A DNA stretch of 64,000 nucleotides, taken from contig JAKSNY010000001.1 in assembly GCA_024399495.1 (NCBI GenBank), positions 1 through 64,000 of the forward strand. Direction: 5' to 3'. Both the position numbers and the translations under genes were made by a program. This document shows positions 1 to 9,836 of this stretch, one piece after another (within the stretch, counting starts at the first letter, position 1; each line of letters begins with the position of its first letter). Source of the DNA: Paludibacteraceae bacterium (GTDB lineage: Bacteria > Bacteroidota > Bacteroidia > Bacteroidales > Paludibacteraceae). The notes below the pieces were generated by a model. The model worked only from the letters and a program-made list of their open reading frames with translations. It was not told where the DNA came from and made no database searches.

Positions 1-403
1 TATGATGTATGGAGCGAAGCGACAGAGAACTTTAGTTCTCCGCGAAGCGTAGGGGACTGTTTGGAGTAGCGAGGGCAGAGCCGCTTGCGAGCTATGCCGA
101 GTCACGACAAACATGTTCTGCGAAGCAGAAAATGGGGATATGCCCCAATAAAGAAGGACAATGTTAAAATATGTATGATGTATGATGTATGATGTATGGA
201 GCGAAGCGACAGAGAACTTTAGTTCTCCGCGAAGCGTAGGGGCCTGGGGATATGCCCCAGTTAAGAAGGAAAGAGAACGTCAGTTCTCATCGTGCGAAGC
301 ACGCAAAGGTTTGGAAATGTGTTCCAATAAAAAAGGAAAACAAACATTAAGGTTTCATTTTCCTTTTTAAAAATTGAGAAAATATAAAACATTAGATAGG
401 AAA
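1..403. repeat. Gene-free repeat region of chained mini-hairpins
   Basis: No gene is visible here. Positions 1-59 recur at 188-246 with one mismatch. The stretch is built of short perfect hairpins: gagaac/gttctc at 25-40 and again at 273-288 with a different loop, gggg/cccc around atatg at 134-146 and 246-258, cgtgc/gcacg at 291-303, and ttggaa/ttccaa at 311-327. Runs of tatgatg occur at 173-198. Modules end in a tail of the form ccaataaaaaagga (about 144-159 and 325-338), close upstream of the glycosyltransferase gene. Related modules lie at 1658-1836 and 26836-26942. The function is unknown. Confidence 0.8.
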
Positions 404-1657
404 ATGAAAGCATTAATGTTTGGGTGGGAGTTCCCACCACATATTTTAGGTGGACTTGGTACCGCAAGCTACGGACTTACACGTGGCATGGCGGCACAAG
501 ATGACTTGGAGATAACGTTTGTTATTCCAAAGCCATACGGTGACGAGGACCAGAGTTTTGCCAAAATAATAGGGGCATGTGCTGTTCCTGTGGTGTGGAA
601 AGAGACATCAAGGGAGAGAGTACAGGAGTGTATAGGGCATATAATGAATCCCGATGAGTTCTTCTACTATAGAGACCACATACGCTATGATTTCAGACGT
701 ATTTGGACTAACGATTTGGGTTGCATAGAGTTTTCTGGCAGGTATCCCGATAATTTGGTTCAGGAGATAGGTAACTATGAGGCGGTGGCAAGTGTGCTTG
801 CTCATAGCCTTGATTTTGACGTAATTCACTCACATGACTGGCTTACTTACCCTGCCGGCATTTTTGCAAAACAGATATCGGGCAAACCGCTTGTAATACA
901 TGTGCATGCCACAGATTTTGACCGCAGCCGAGGCAATGTGAACCCAACAGTATATTCTATTGAACGCAGAGGTATGGACATAGCAGACCACATTATTTGT
1001 GTAAGCAACCTTACGCGTAAGACTGTTATAGAGAAATATGGGCAAGACCCTTCTAAAGTTTCTACTGTACACAATGCTGTGGACCCTATTCCTAATGCAG
1101 AGAGTTACAAGAAGACTCCACGTAAGGAGAAATTGGTTACTTTCTTAGGGCGTATAACCATGCAGAAGGGTCCTGAGTATTTTGTGGAGGCTGCAAGCAG
1201 GGTTCTTGCACGCACTAAGAATGTAAGGTTTGTTATGGCGGGTAACGGCGATATGATGAACGCCATGATAGACTTGGCGGCAAGCCGCGGCATTGCAGAC
1301 AGGTTCCATTTTCCGGGATTCCTTAAAGGGGCTCAGGTTCACCAAATGTTAGCGGACAGCGATGTATATATTATGCCGTCAGTGTCAGAACCTTTTGGAA
1401 TATCGCCATTGGAGGCTATGCAGGTAGGCACACCATCTATAATTTCTAAGCAATCGGGTTGTGCGGAGATTCTTAACAACGCCATAAAGACTGATTACTG
1501 GGATATAGACGCCATGGCAGATGCCATCTACTCTATAGTGGAGTATCCAGCCATATACCAAACTCTAAGTGAGGAGGGGCGTAAGGAGGTTAATGCCATT
1601 ACATGGGATAAGGCAGGACTTAAAGTTAGAGAGATATATGATAGAGTTAAGAGATAA
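404..1657 (+). CDS. GT4 glycosyltransferase, glycogen synthase-like
   Basis: This 417-residue protein is a GT-B fold, family 4 glycosyltransferase. The N-terminus has the GWEFPPHILGGLGTA sugar-acceptor loop typical of glycogen synthases. A central GRITMQKGPEYFVEAA segment and the donor-site motif EPFGISPLEAM, an E-x7-E arrangement, occupy the C-terminal half. I chose the ATG at 404 because the only longer reading starts at a TTG inside AT-rich intergenic DNA, and homologues begin near MKALMFGWEFPP. With the GH57 gene downstream it forms a pair known in Bacteroidota to go with glycogen or alpha-glucan metabolism. The donor (UDP- or ADP-glucose) cannot be read from the sequence. It probably acts in the cytoplasm. 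Confidence 0.88.
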   Translation: MKALMFGWEFPPHILGGLGTASYGLTRGMAAQDDLEITFVIPKPYGDEDQSFAKIIGACAVPVVWKETSRERVQECIGHIMNPDEFFYYRDHIRYDFRRIWTNDLGCIEFSGRYPDNLVQEIGNYEAVASVLAHSLDFDVIHSHDWLTYPAGIFAKQISGKPLVIHVHATDFDRSRGNVNPTVYSIERRGMDIADHIICVSNLTRKTVIEKYGQDPSKVSTVHNAVDPIPNAESYKKTPRKEKLVTFLGRITMQKGPEYFVEAASRVLARTKNVRFVMAGNGDMMNAMIDLAASRGIADRFHFPGFLKGAQVHQMLADSDVYIMPSVSEPFGISPLEAMQVGTPSIISKQSGCAEILNNAIKTDYWDIDAMADAIYSIVEYPAIYQTLSEEGRKEVNAITWDKAGLKVREIYDRVKR

Positions 1658-1858
1658 TGTATGATGTATAATGTATGATATATGAGGAGCCGTAGGCGAC
1701 AAGCGTACAAAGTACGCCGTGCGAAGCACGCAAAGGTTTGGGAATGTGTCCCAATAAAAAAGGATATAAATTTTAACGAGCGTATGCGAGATTAAAATGA
1801 GGAGCCGTAGGCGAGATTAAAATGAATTGTAAAAAACTAAAACATTATATAGAAAAAT
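1658..1858. repeat. Second mini-hairpin module
   Basis: This gap between the glycosyltransferase and GH57 genes repeats elements of the 1-403 region. After atgatgta runs come hairpins gcgtac/gtacgc (1703-1717), cgtgc/gcacg (1718-1730) and ttggga/tcccaa (1738-1754), then the tail ccaataaaaaagga. The last hairpin differs from the copy at 311-327 by one base in each arm, and the two changes compensate so pairing is kept. The phrase gattaaaatga also repeats around ggagccgtaggcga near 1790-1825. Confidence 0.75.
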
Positions 1859-3139
1859 ATGAAAAAAATAAATTTTTATTTTCAGGTACATAGCCCGTAT
1901 GTGCTACGCAGATACAGGTTTTTTGAAATCGGCAATGACCATTACTACTATGATGATTTTGCATCAGAGAACACAATCAGAGAGTTGGTAGACAAATCTT
2001 ACCTGCCGGCTAACGCAATTATTGCCGATTTAATAAAGAACACTAACGGTAAATTCAGATGTGGATTCTCTATATCGGGTCCCACTCTTGAACAATTGGA
2101 GCAGTATGCCCCTGAGGTTATTGACAGTTTCAGGGCACTTGCTGATACCGGTTGCGTGGAGTTTCTGGCTGAACCTTACGCACACTCCCTTAGTGCCATG
2201 TTTAACGATAAGGAGTTTGAACTACAGGTTAAAAAACATAGTGCCAAAATAGTGGAATTATTTGGTAAAAAGCCTACCGCTTTCCGTAATGCAGAGCTTA
2301 TTTATAGCGATGAAATGGCTGAAAAAATAAGCAAACTTGGTTACAACACAATTCTTATAGAGGGGGCTAAACATATACTTGGCTGGAAGAGTCCAAACTA
2401 CGTTTACGGACATCCTTATCTGCCTAAAGTAAGGCTGCTTACCCGTAATTTCACAATGAGTAACCATATTCCGTTCCAGTTCTCTGACACATCGTGGAGT
2501 GAATATCCTTTGACTGCCGATAAGTTTACCCAATGGATTGCTGACGCACCTGCAGAGGAGGAGCTTTTTAATATTTGGTTAGGATATGAGGCTTTTGGCA
2601 TAATACAAAAAGACTATACAGGCATATTTGAGTTTCTAAAAGCACTACCAGAACAGGCTTTCAAACGTGGTATAGGATTTACCACTCCATCTGAGGCCGC
2701 AAAAACCACCCCTATCGACACTCTTACATCCCCTTATCCACTATCGTGGAGCGGTGAGGAGAAGGATTTATCGCCTTGGATGGGAAATCAGTTGCAGGAG
2801 GAGGCTCTTAACAAACTCTATAGTGTGGCAGAGAGGGTTAATCTGTGTAAGGAGAAGGCTCTTAAACGTGATTGGCTCACTATCCAATGTACTGATTATA
2901 TGCGCTATATGAGTTTTAAAAATGCTTGGGGCTCCACTTTTGACTCTCCCTACGATGCTTTTACAAACTATATGAACATTCTTGCTGATTTTCTGTTGCG
3001 TGTAGATGCTGAATATCCTACGTCTATTGAGAATGAGGAACTTAATGAGTTATTAAAGACCATAAACGACCAAGAAAAAACCATTAGCGAGCAAGAGGAG
3101 ATTATTAAGAAATTACGTAAACGTAAAACAAATATCTGA
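1859..3139 (+). CDS. Glycoside hydrolase family 57 protein (alpha-amylase type)
   Basis: A 426-residue cytoplasmic protein without signal peptide. The N-terminal FQVHSPYVLRRYRFFEI matches the first conserved GH57 region. EPYAHSLSAM near residue 105 and FRNAELIYSDEMA near residue 145 match later ones, and the glutamate of RNAEL is the expected nucleophile. The last 40 residues are a charged coiled coil ending in KKLRKRKTNI. GH57 enzymes cleave or transfer alpha-1,4-glucan chains, and this short form is regularly paired with a GT4 enzyme in Bacteroidota. It therefore probably acts on glycogen made or extended by the upstream gene. The exact activity (amylase, branching or transferase) is not determinable. 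The next gene starts 2 nt after its stop. Confidence 0.88.
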   Translation: MKKINFYFQVHSPYVLRRYRFFEIGNDHYYYDDFASENTIRELVDKSYLPANAIIADLIKNTNGKFRCGFSISGPTLEQLEQYAPEVIDSFRALADTGCVEFLAEPYAHSLSAMFNDKEFELQVKKHSAKIVELFGKKPTAFRNAELIYSDEMAEKISKLGYNTILIEGAKHILGWKSPNYVYGHPYLPKVRLLTRNFTMSNHIPFQFSDTSWSEYPLTADKFTQWIADAPAEEELFNIWLGYEAFGIIQKDYTGIFEFLKALPEQAFKRGIGFTTPSEAAKTTPIDTLTSPYPLSWSGEEKDLSPWMGNQLQEEALNKLYSVAERVNLCKEKALKRDWLTIQCTDYMRYMSFKNAWGSTFDSPYDAFTNYMNILADFLLRVDAEYPTSIENEELNELLKTINDQEKTISEQEEIIKKLRKRKTNI

Positions 3140-3141
3140 TT

Positions 3142-4674
3142 ATGTTTGAGCAACTTACGCCAAATGATTTGGAGTTGATAGAGGGTAAAGGAATCTCTGA
3201 AACAAAAATCCGTACCCAACTTGATAATTTTGAAAAGGGTTTCCCGTTTGCTGACATTGACAATGCCGCAACTGTGGGTAACGGAATTATGAGATTCTCT
3301 GATTACGAATTGGAATCGTGTATCAAGATATTCGACACTTTTAAGGATAACCACACATTGCTTAAATTTGTGCCTGCATCGGGTGCCGCATCAAGAATGT
3401 TTAAAGACCTTGTGAAATTTGCATTAGGTGACGGAACTAATCTTGATAAATTCCCCGATATAAAAGAGTGTATGCTTAATATTCGCAAGTTTGCCATGTT
3501 TTCCAAACTGCAAAGCAAGATGAGGAAAGAGGGGGTGAGTCTGGAAGAGTGCATTAAAAGCGGAAATTACAAGACCATAGCGGAGTTTATATTAGATGAC
3601 AAAGGGCTTGGGTATCAGAAAAAACCTAAGGCTATGCTTCTGTTCCATAACTACGATGACGCACCAAGAACCCCGTTTGAGGAGCACTTGGTGGAGGGTG
3701 CCATGTATGCTGCCGATATTAAGAATGTGGTTCACCTGCACTTTACCATCTCTACTGAGCATAGGGCATTGTTTGAAAAGAAAATCTTTGAAGTTGTTCC
3801 CAAATATGAAGAGAAATTCGGGGTTAAATACGATATTACACTATCTGAGCAGAAGCCTAAGACCGATATGCTTGCCATAAATAAGGCTGACGGCAAACTT
3901 GTAAGAAACGCTGACGGCACGCTGCTTTTCCGCCCTGGTGGCCACGGCTCGCTCATTGAAAACCTGAACGATTGCAACGAGGATATCATCTTTATTAAAA
4001 ATATAGATAATGTTACCACAGACTCTCAAAGAGATACTACCTATACTTATAAAAAGGCTCTTGCCGGCTTATTGTTTATGCTTAAAAACCGCATAGATTC
4101 TGCTTTAAAAGCACTTGATAATCTGTCTGTTACAGTCTCTGATGTAGCCAAAATAGAGGCTTTTGCCTGCAATGAACTTAAAATTAAGGTTGGTATGACC
4201 TATTTTGGCTGGACACTGCGTCAGAAGATTGCCTTTTGGCAGCGAAAACTTAACAGGCCTATAAGAGTTTGCGGAATGGTTAAAAATAGCGGAGAGCCTG
4301 GCGGAGGTCCTTATTGGGTAAAAAACTCTAAAGGTGAAAGCAGTTTGCAGATAATAGAGTCTTCTCAAATAGATTTTAATAACAGATTCCAAGTGGAGTT
4401 GGTTCAAAGGTCATCTCACTTTAATCCTGTAGATTTGGTTTGCTCTGTATATAACTATAGAGGGAACAAGTTCAATCTTAAAAACTATATTGACCCTCAA
4501 ACAGGTTTCATATCTGACAAGAGCCAAAACGGCATAGACATGAAAATTCAAGAACGCCCAGGTCTTTGGAATGGTGCTATGGCAGATTGGATTACAATAT
4601 TTGTAGAGGTTCCGCCAGAGACATTCACTCCTGTTAAGACTTTGGTTGATTTGTTACGACCTGAACATAGATAG
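3142..4674 (+). CDS. DUF4301 family protein
   Basis: A 510-residue protein beginning MFEQLTPNDLELIEGKGIS, recognised as the DUF4301 family found mainly in Bacteroidota. It has no signal peptide or membrane segment. A glycine-rich FRPGGHGSLIENLND stretch near residue 265 and RVCGMVKNSGEPGGGPYWV near residue 375 look like nucleotide- or sugar-binding loops, and the family has been likened to sugar nucleotidyltransferases, but I do not assign an activity. Two nt separate it from the GH57 stop, so the genes are cotranscribed and may share a role in glucan or sugar-nucleotide metabolism. Its 3' end converges on asnS with an 8-nt gap. Confidence 0.82.
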   Translation: MFEQLTPNDLELIEGKGISETKIRTQLDNFEKGFPFADIDNAATVGNGIMRFSDYELESCIKIFDTFKDNHTLLKFVPASGAASRMFKDLVKFALGDGTNLDKFPDIKECMLNIRKFAMFSKLQSKMRKEGVSLEECIKSGNYKTIAEFILDDKGLGYQKKPKAMLLFHNYDDAPRTPFEEHLVEGAMYAADIKNVVHLHFTISTEHRALFEKKIFEVVPKYEEKFGVKYDITLSEQKPKTDMLAINKADGKLVRNADGTLLFRPGGHGSLIENLNDCNEDIIFIKNIDNVTTDSQRDTTYTYKKALAGLLFMLKNRIDSALKALDNLSVTVSDVAKIEAFACNELKIKVGMTYFGWTLRQKIAFWQRKLNRPIRVCGMVKNSGEPGGGPYWVKNSKGESSLQIIESSQIDFNNRFQVELVQRSSHFNPVDLVCSVYNYRGNKFNLKNYIDPQTGFISDKSQNGIDMKIQERPGLWNGAMADWITIFVEVPPETFTPVKTLVDLLRPEHR

Positions 4675-4682
4675 GGTCAAGT

Positions 4683-6080
4683 TTAGAACTCTGCGTTGTT
4701 TGGGGTACGTGGGAATGGTATAACATCACGTATGTTCTGCATTCCTGTTACAAACAGCATCAGACGTTCAAATCCCAACCCGAATCCTGCATGTGGGCAT
4801 GAGCCGTACTTACGGGTGTCAAGATACCATGTCATATCCTTCATCGGGATATTAAGTTCTGTAATACGGGCAAGCAGTTTGTCATAGCTCTCCTCACGTA
4901 CACTTCCGCCTATTATCTCCCCTATCTGCGGGAACAGCACGTCTGTACCTTGAACTGTCTTTCCATCGGCGTTCTGTTTCATATAGAATGCCTTTATCTC
5001 TTTAGGGTAGTCTGTCATAATTACAGGGGTCTTGAAATGCTCCTCTACAAGGTAACGCTCATGCTCACTGGCAAGGTCGCAACCCCAATATACAGGGTAT
5101 TCAAACTTTTTGCCGTTCTTTACGGCTTCTTCAAGTATCTTTATGCCATCTGTGTATGGCAGACGCTTGAACGTGGTGTTAGAAACCGCTTTAAGACGCT
5201 CAATAAGCCCTTTATCTATCATATTGTTAAGGAACTCAAGGTCATCGTAGCAATTATCCAATGCCCACTTTACACAGTATTTTACAAACTCCTCCTCCAA
5301 ATCCATAAGCTCTGTCTTATCCATAAAGGCAATCTCTGGCTCTATCATCCAAAACTCTGCCAAATGACGTGGTGTATTGGAGTTCTCTGCACGGAACGTA
5401 GGTCCAAATGTATAGATGGCTCCAAGTGCTGTAGCAGCCAACTCTCCCTCAAGCTGACCCGATACGGTAAGGCTTGTAGGCTTGCCGAAAAAGTCCTTGC
5501 TGTAATCCACCTTACCCTCTTTGGTCTTAGGGATATTATCAAGGTTAAGGGTGGTTACCTGGAACATCTGCCCTGCTCCCTCACAATCAGAGGCTGTAAT
5601 AAGTGGCGTATGAAAATAGTAATAACCCTTATTATGAAAGAATGTATGAATGGCATACGCCATATTGTGGCGTAACCTCAGCACCGCTCCAAATGTATTT
5701 GTACGTGGACGCAGATGGGCTATATCACGCAGATACTCCATAGTGTGTCCTTTTTTCTGCAGGGGATACTCATTTACATCCGCCTTTCCGTAAACCTCTA
5801 TGCTCTCTGCCTGCAACTCCACTGTCTGCCCTGCCCCCTGTGATTGGGCAAGGGTTCCAACTGCACAGATACATGCGCCTGTGGTGACATCCTTGATGTT
5901 ATCCTCACTTATCTTGGCAAAATCAACCACTATTTGCAGGTTTTTTATGGTGGAACCATCGTTAAGAGCGATGAAACCTACATTTTTATTACCTCTTCGG
6001 GTACGAACCCAACCTTTTACGGTTATTTGCTTACCGTACTCACTGCTTTTTAATGCATCAACTACTTTTGTTCTTGACAT
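4683..6080 (-). CDS. asnS: Asparaginyl-tRNA synthetase
   Basis: This 465-residue class IIb aminoacyl-tRNA synthetase charges tRNA-Asn with asparagine in the cytoplasm. An N-terminal OB fold covers roughly residues 15-110 ([20 protein letters not shown]). Class II motif 2 is [21 protein letters not shown]. Motif 3 is [21 protein letters not shown], followed by the usual IPFPRTP ending, and the length is typical. FRAENSN with the HLAEFWM continuation separates it from AspRS. It is the last gene of the long minus-strand operon, 27 nt after the EnvC-like gene, and converges with the DUF4301 gene. Confidence 0.97.
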   Translation of the reverse strand: MSRTKVVDALKSSEYGKQITVKGWVRTRRGNKNVGFIALNDGSTIKNLQIVVDFAKISEDNIKDVTTGACICAVGTLAQSQGAGQTVELQAESIEVYGKADVNEYPLQKKGHTMEYLRDIAHLRPRTNTFGAVLRLRHNMAYAIHTFFHNKGYYYFHTPLITASDCEGAGQMFQVTTLNLDNIPKTKEGKVDYSKDFFGKPTSLTVSGQLEGELAATALGAIYTFGPTFRAENSNTPRHLAEFWMIEPEIAFMDKTELMDLEEEFVKYCVKWALDNCYDDLEFLNNMIDKGLIERLKAVSNTTFKRLPYTDGIKILEEAVKNGKKFEYPVYWGCDLASEHERYLVEEHFKTPVIMTDYPKEIKAFYMKQNADGKTVQGTDVLFPQIGEIIGGSVREESYDKLLARITELNIPMKDMTWYLDTRKYGSCPHAGFGLGFERLMLFVTGMQNIRDVIPFPRTPNNAEF

Positions 6081-6107
6081 ATCATTTAATTTTTAGATTG
6101 TTATCTT

Positions 6108-7304
6108 TTATTTTGCCAACCAAAATTCAGGGTTCTGAATCTCCCTGTCTTTCCATACCTGGAAATAGAGCACAGTCTTATCACCCTCTTCAGGGTCTGA
6201 AAATATGGTGCCTACCACCTGTTTTGCTGTAACCTTATCGCCCTGCTTTACATTTGATTTGCTTAATCCTGAATAAACGGTTCTATAAAGTCCGTGCTTT
6301 ACTATTACGGTGGTGTTACTGCCTGCAATGGAGAAGCACTGTGTAACCTCTCCGTCAAACACCGCTCTTGCCTTGGTACCTGCCGGGCATTGTATGTAAA
6401 TTCCTTTATTATTGGTGGTTACATGCTCCAATACAGGGTGTGGCTGAATGCCAAACGCACCTACAACCAATCCTTTTTCTACCGGCCACGGCAATCTGCT
6501 CTTGTTCTTCTCAAAATTACCCGATACTAATTTCTCCTCTTTTGTAAGTACATACTCCCCACCCTTGCCTTTACTCTTGCCACTCTTGCGTGCCTCTTCT
6601 GCAATTTTTCTCTCTATCTGTGAGTTAAGTTTATTTGCTATATCCTGTTGTCTCTTCAACTGTTTCTGCAATTCCTTACTCTTACGTTTCAGACTCTTTA
6701 CAAGTTTATCCTGCTTGTTTTTCTCTGACTGCAATTTGGAATTCTCCTTTTGGCGTGCATCAAGAACCGCAACACGTTCCGCCCTTACTTTCTCCACCTC
6801 AGCCATCTTGGAATCAAGGCTTGCCTTAACTTTCTCTATCTCTGCCGCTTTTTGTGTGCAATACTCTGCGTACTGCTTAATATATCTGTATCTGCGTAGG
6901 CTCTGTGCCACATTATCGGCAGATAGTATGAACATCAGGTTATCCCATTTGCCTTTCTTGTAATATTGATGGTACATCAGTGCCGCATACTCCTTTTTTA
7001 AGGCGGCAAGTTGCTTCTGCTGAACGGCAATATCGCCTCTAAGCGATGACAACTGCCTGTTTATCTCATTAACCTCTGCATTAAGGGCGTTAATCACCAC
7101 TTTACGCTCCTTTATCTGTGCCTGCAGAAGATTTATCTTGGTCATGGTCTTGGCGGTGTTCTCCTTATTCTCTGTGATAAGGTTAGAGGTCTGCTCCAAG
7201 TTCTTTAACGCCCTTGCCTTCTTCTTCTGAAGGTCTGCCACACTTTGGGCACTTACGGTAAATGCCAACAAAAGTATGCTCACTATTGATAGTACTCTGT
7301 TCAT
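6108..7304 (-). CDS. EnvC/NlpD-like murein hydrolase activator (degenerate M23)
   Basis: A 398-residue exported protein. A signal peptide (MNRVLSIVSILLLAFTVSAQS) is followed by a long coiled coil to about residue 245 and a C-terminal LytM/M23 fold from about 280 to the end. The peptidase metal ligands are replaced: the usual HxxGID position reads NKGIYI and the HxH position reads LYFQVW. It is therefore unlikely to cut peptidoglycan and more likely acts as EnvC does, activating an amidase during cell division. The start overlaps the stop of the DUF4292 gene by 4 nt. This neighbourhood (TPR, DUF4292, M23) is one I recall from other Bacteroidales. Confidence 0.87.
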   Translation of the reverse strand: MNRVLSIVSILLLAFTVSAQSVADLQKKKARALKNLEQTSNLITENKENTAKTMTKINLLQAQIKERKVVINALNAEVNEINRQLSSLRGDIAVQQKQLAALKKEYAALMYHQYYKKGKWDNLMFILSADNVAQSLRRYRYIKQYAEYCTQKAAEIEKVKASLDSKMAEVEKVRAERVAVLDARQKENSKLQSEKNKQDKLVKSLKRKSKELQKQLKRQQDIANKLNSQIERKIAEEARKSGKSKGKGGEYVLTKEEKLVSGNFEKNKSRLPWPVEKGLVVGAFGIQPHPVLEHVTTNNKGIYIQCPAGTKARAVFDGEVTQCFSIAGSNTTVIVKHGLYRTVYSGLSKSNVKQGDKVTAKQVVGTIFSDPEEGDKTVLYFQVWKDREIQNPEFWLAK

Positions 7305-8104
7305 TTTATATTAAATAGACTTTGAGTCAATGTTTCTAACGATAACTTGTTATACCCAGACGGTAAAGTCTCTGAAATGGTTACATCGGCGTTAAACTCC
7401 ACACTCTCAAACGTAACGTTAAATGACAACGGAAATTTTTCTGAACGCACATTGCATACCGCCGCCGTAGGGAAACTATATCCGTCTTTTATGCTGAATG
7501 AGTTATAGTCTGCCATAACGTACTGTGAGCCGTCATTAGAGGCAAATGTTGTTCTGTATATCAGGTTATTCTGTGTTAAGAACTCTACATAGTAGTTGGG
7601 TGCCTGCTTACGATATATTGTGGTCTCTGCGTCACAGCTTTCTGTAAAATCCTTATAATCCTCTTGCAGAGGGTCACAAAATCTGTTACAAAGCAGTGCC
7701 TCCACCATATCGTAGTTAAGGTTGTGATTCTTGTCTGTAAAGTTCTTGTATGGTTCTGCCATGTATGAATGGGTGAGTTTGTCTATAAATATTATATGCT
7801 CACCGGTGCATACTATGCGGTACATCTCCATTCCAAGCAATGGCTGCAGTGATATCATAATAGATTTGCCCACCTCTACAGAGACTGTTGCCTTAACGTT
7901 CAGTCTGTTAATCATTGGCAGCGACAGGACTGCCTTTGCCTTTAGGGTTCTGTAGTTTTGGTTGTTCGGTGATGCGGTGATGCGGTGATTCGGTGATTCG
8001 GTGGCTGGAAGAGCCGGTAATTCGGTTTTATTCTTACAACCGCTTGCCGCCAATAGCACTGCAATGGTTGTAATAACTATTATAAAATGTTTCTTACTCC
8101 ACAT
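7301..8104 (-). CDS. DUF4292 family lipoprotein
   Basis: A 267-residue outer-envelope lipoprotein. Residues 1-23 form a lipoprotein signal ending in the lipobox AASGC. The body resembles DUF4292, a Bacteroidota family with a LolA/LolB-like concave beta-sheet fold, though any role in lipid or lipoprotein handling is inference. Residues about 37-47 (ESPNHRITASP) are encoded by tandem copies of an 8-bp intergenic-type repeat at 7965-8002, so this linker just behind the lipid anchor seems to have been formed by repeat expansion. The gene overlaps the TPR gene by 11 nt and the EnvC-like gene by 4 nt. Confidence 0.82.
   Translation of the reverse strand: MWSKKHFIIVITTIAVLLAASGCKNKTELPALPATESPNHRITASPNNQNYRTLKAKAVLSLPMINRLNVKATVSVEVGKSIMISLQPLLGMEMYRIVCTGEHIIFIDKLTHSYMAEPYKNFTDKNHNLNYDMVEALLCNRFCDPLQEDYKDFTESCDAETTIYRKQAPNYYVEFLTQNNLIYRTTFASNDGSQYVMADYNSFSIKDGYSFPTAAVCNVRSEKFPLSFNVTFESVEFNADVTISETLPSGYNKLSLETLTQSLFNIK
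7965..8002. repeat. Octamer array inside the DUF4292 gene
   Basis: The sequence shows ttcggt followed by gatgcggt twice and gattcggt twice. It is the same octamer family seen between genes at 26911-26942 and 32145-32208. Its eight-base period is not a multiple of three, yet the array as a whole leaves the lipoprotein frame open. Confidence 0.85.
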
Positions 8105-9836
8105 ATTCCTTGGTCTTTATTTTAATTTCAAGTTTTGGCTTGTCTGAATCCTCCGCTTTCTCCAGTGCCTTTTTCCATTGGGCTACGGCTCCCTCTACAT
8201 CTCCTGACTTAAACAGAATGTCTCCATAGTGTGATAAGAGTACCGACCATTCTTTCTCTGACATTGTTTGGTGCATATACTCTATGGCTTGCTCTGCGTA
8301 AAACTTGGCGTATGTAAGTTTGCCCTGTTTCATTAGAATATAGGCGTATGTGTCAAGATACATACTGTTAAGTGGCTCCTTATCTATGGTGGTCTTGCTC
8401 ATTTTCTCAGCCTTCTCCAAATCTCCTCCGTCTTCTGCCATTATATAGGCGTAATTATTAAGCACTACTAAATCATTTGGAAACTCTGCCACAATTTTAT
8501 CCAAATAATGGTATGTTTTTTCTTTATCGCCGGCATTTCTGTAATAGAGCATAAGGAAATTCCACATCTCCTTTTTATTGGCTTGCGAAAGTTCTCCGTT
8601 CTGCACATTGCTTACTATGCTGTCTGCCTTAAGCATATATAAAAGAGCCTCCTTATCATTGTTCTTGGCAAAACTCCAAATGCCGCTGTAGTAATAAAAA
8701 TCAGCACTCTCCGGTATGGCATCACGAGCGTCACTCAACACTTTTTCAACTTTTACAGAGTCTTTACTCTCTGAAACATAATACAATAGATACTCCCAAC
8801 ATTGCTGACACCGAGAGTTCACATATATGGCTGATTGCAATTCTTCTATGGCATCATCTCTACGTTGCATTTGCAGAAGATAGTCGGCATAGAGCAACCT
8901 GGCTTGTGAATTATCGGGTTCTGTATTTATAATGGTCTTATACACCGTATCTAGTTTGGAATACGGAATGTTCTGCACCTGATAATATTGGATAAGCGAT
9001 TTAAGGTATTCCTTTTTACTGTCAAACTGGACATTCTCTGTTGCAAATATCCTATACATAACTTTTTCTGCCTCTCTCATCTCCCCTATACGGATATAAT
9101 ATACATAGAGATATTCTAGTGCATAGCCGTTTTCCGGCTCTATCTCAAGTGATTTCTCAAAGCATTTGTATGCCTCGTCCATCTCTTTGTTATCCATAAG
9201 TATGCCACCTTTATATACCCACAAGTCAGCATCTAACGGCATGGCTTTTATTATGGCATCTATCTCTTTTAGTGCTTGCTTAATATTGTTTTGGGCAAGA
9301 TACACATTTATTTTAGACATTGACACATAACGGTCAACACCTATCAGCTTCTCTAACTTTTCAAAAGTCTTTATGGCGTTTTTATAATCTCCCGTAGTGT
9401 AATAGAGTTCTGCCAAATTAAATATATCTCCCTCATGATCAGGATATTGTTTTACTATGGACTCGTATGCCTTTATGGCTGCCTGTTTGTCTCTGTTTTT
9501 CAGGTGAGCCTGTATAAGTGTTTTTTGGTAATAGTAATTACCCGATGATAACTCCGCCGCCTTCTGCAAGTATTGGTAGGCTCTTCCAAAATCTGTTTTC
9601 ATAAGTCCCATACCAAGTTCATAACAGATGGCTGAGTTATCAGGGTCTATTGAGTCCGCTTTTTCAAGCATAACAATGGTACTGTCTGAATTATCAAGGT
9701 GTTTATAGCGTAAACCCTCTATGAAAAGGGAATCTCTCAACACTTTTACAGAATCGGGCAAAACCACTTTCTGGGGTGCCGGATATGCCGCAAGCGCTGC
9801 AAAAACTGATAATATGAGTACTATGCGTCTTCTCAT
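8094..9836 (-). CDS. Tetratricopeptide-repeat protein, exported
   Basis: A 580-residue protein with a short signal peptide ([20 protein letters not shown]) followed by about a dozen TPR units filling nearly the whole chain. Examples are [39 protein letters not shown] and [19 protein letters not shown]. It is all helical hairpins with no catalytic domain, so it probably works as a scaffold in the periplasm or at the outer membrane. Its start overlaps the dut stop by 4 nt (ATGA) and its end overlaps the DUF4292 lipoprotein gene by 11 nt. The fixed grouping with DUF4292 and an EnvC-like protein hints at an envelope-assembly role, which is inference. Confidence 0.87.
   Translation of the reverse strand: MRRRIVLILSVFAALAAYPAPQKVVLPDSVKVLRDSLFIEGLRYKHLDNSDSTIVMLEKADSIDPDNSAICYELGMGLMKTDFGRAYQYLQKAAELSSGNYYYQKTLIQAHLKNRDKQAAIKAYESIVKQYPDHEGDIFNLAELYYTTGDYKNAIKTFEKLEKLIGVDRYVSMSKINVYLAQNNIKQALKEIDAIIKAMPLDADLWVYKGGILMDNKEMDEAYKCFEKSLEIEPENGYALEYLYVYYIRIGEMREAEKVMYRIFATENVQFDSKKEYLKSLIQYYQVQNIPYSKLDTVYKTIINTEPDNSQARLLYADYLLQMQRRDDAIEELQSAIYVNSRCQQCWEYLLYYVSESKDSVKVEKVLSDARDAIPESADFYYYSGIWSFAKNNDKEALLYMLKADSIVSNVQNGELSQANKKEMWNFLMLYYRNAGDKEKTYHYLDKIVAEFPNDLVVLNNYAYIMAEDGGDLEKAEKMSKTTIDKEPLNSMYLDTYAYILMKQGKLTYAKFYAEQAIEYMHQTMSEKEWSVLLSHYGDILFKSGDVEGAVAQWKKALEKAEDSDKPKLEIKIKTKEYVE

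Noticed and set aside
1-350. A CRISPR array
   Set aside because: The repeats are hairpin modules of variable spacing with no equal-length unique spacers, and no cas gene is near.
4950-5675. A long open reading frame on the plus strand inside asnS
   Set aside because: It is antisense to a gene with clear class II synthetase motifs, resembles no known protein and shows no promoter or codon pattern of its own.
6108-7304. An active M23 peptidoglycan peptidase
   Set aside because: The zinc-binding histidines are replaced (NKGIYI and LYFQVW), so an activator of the EnvC type is more likely.
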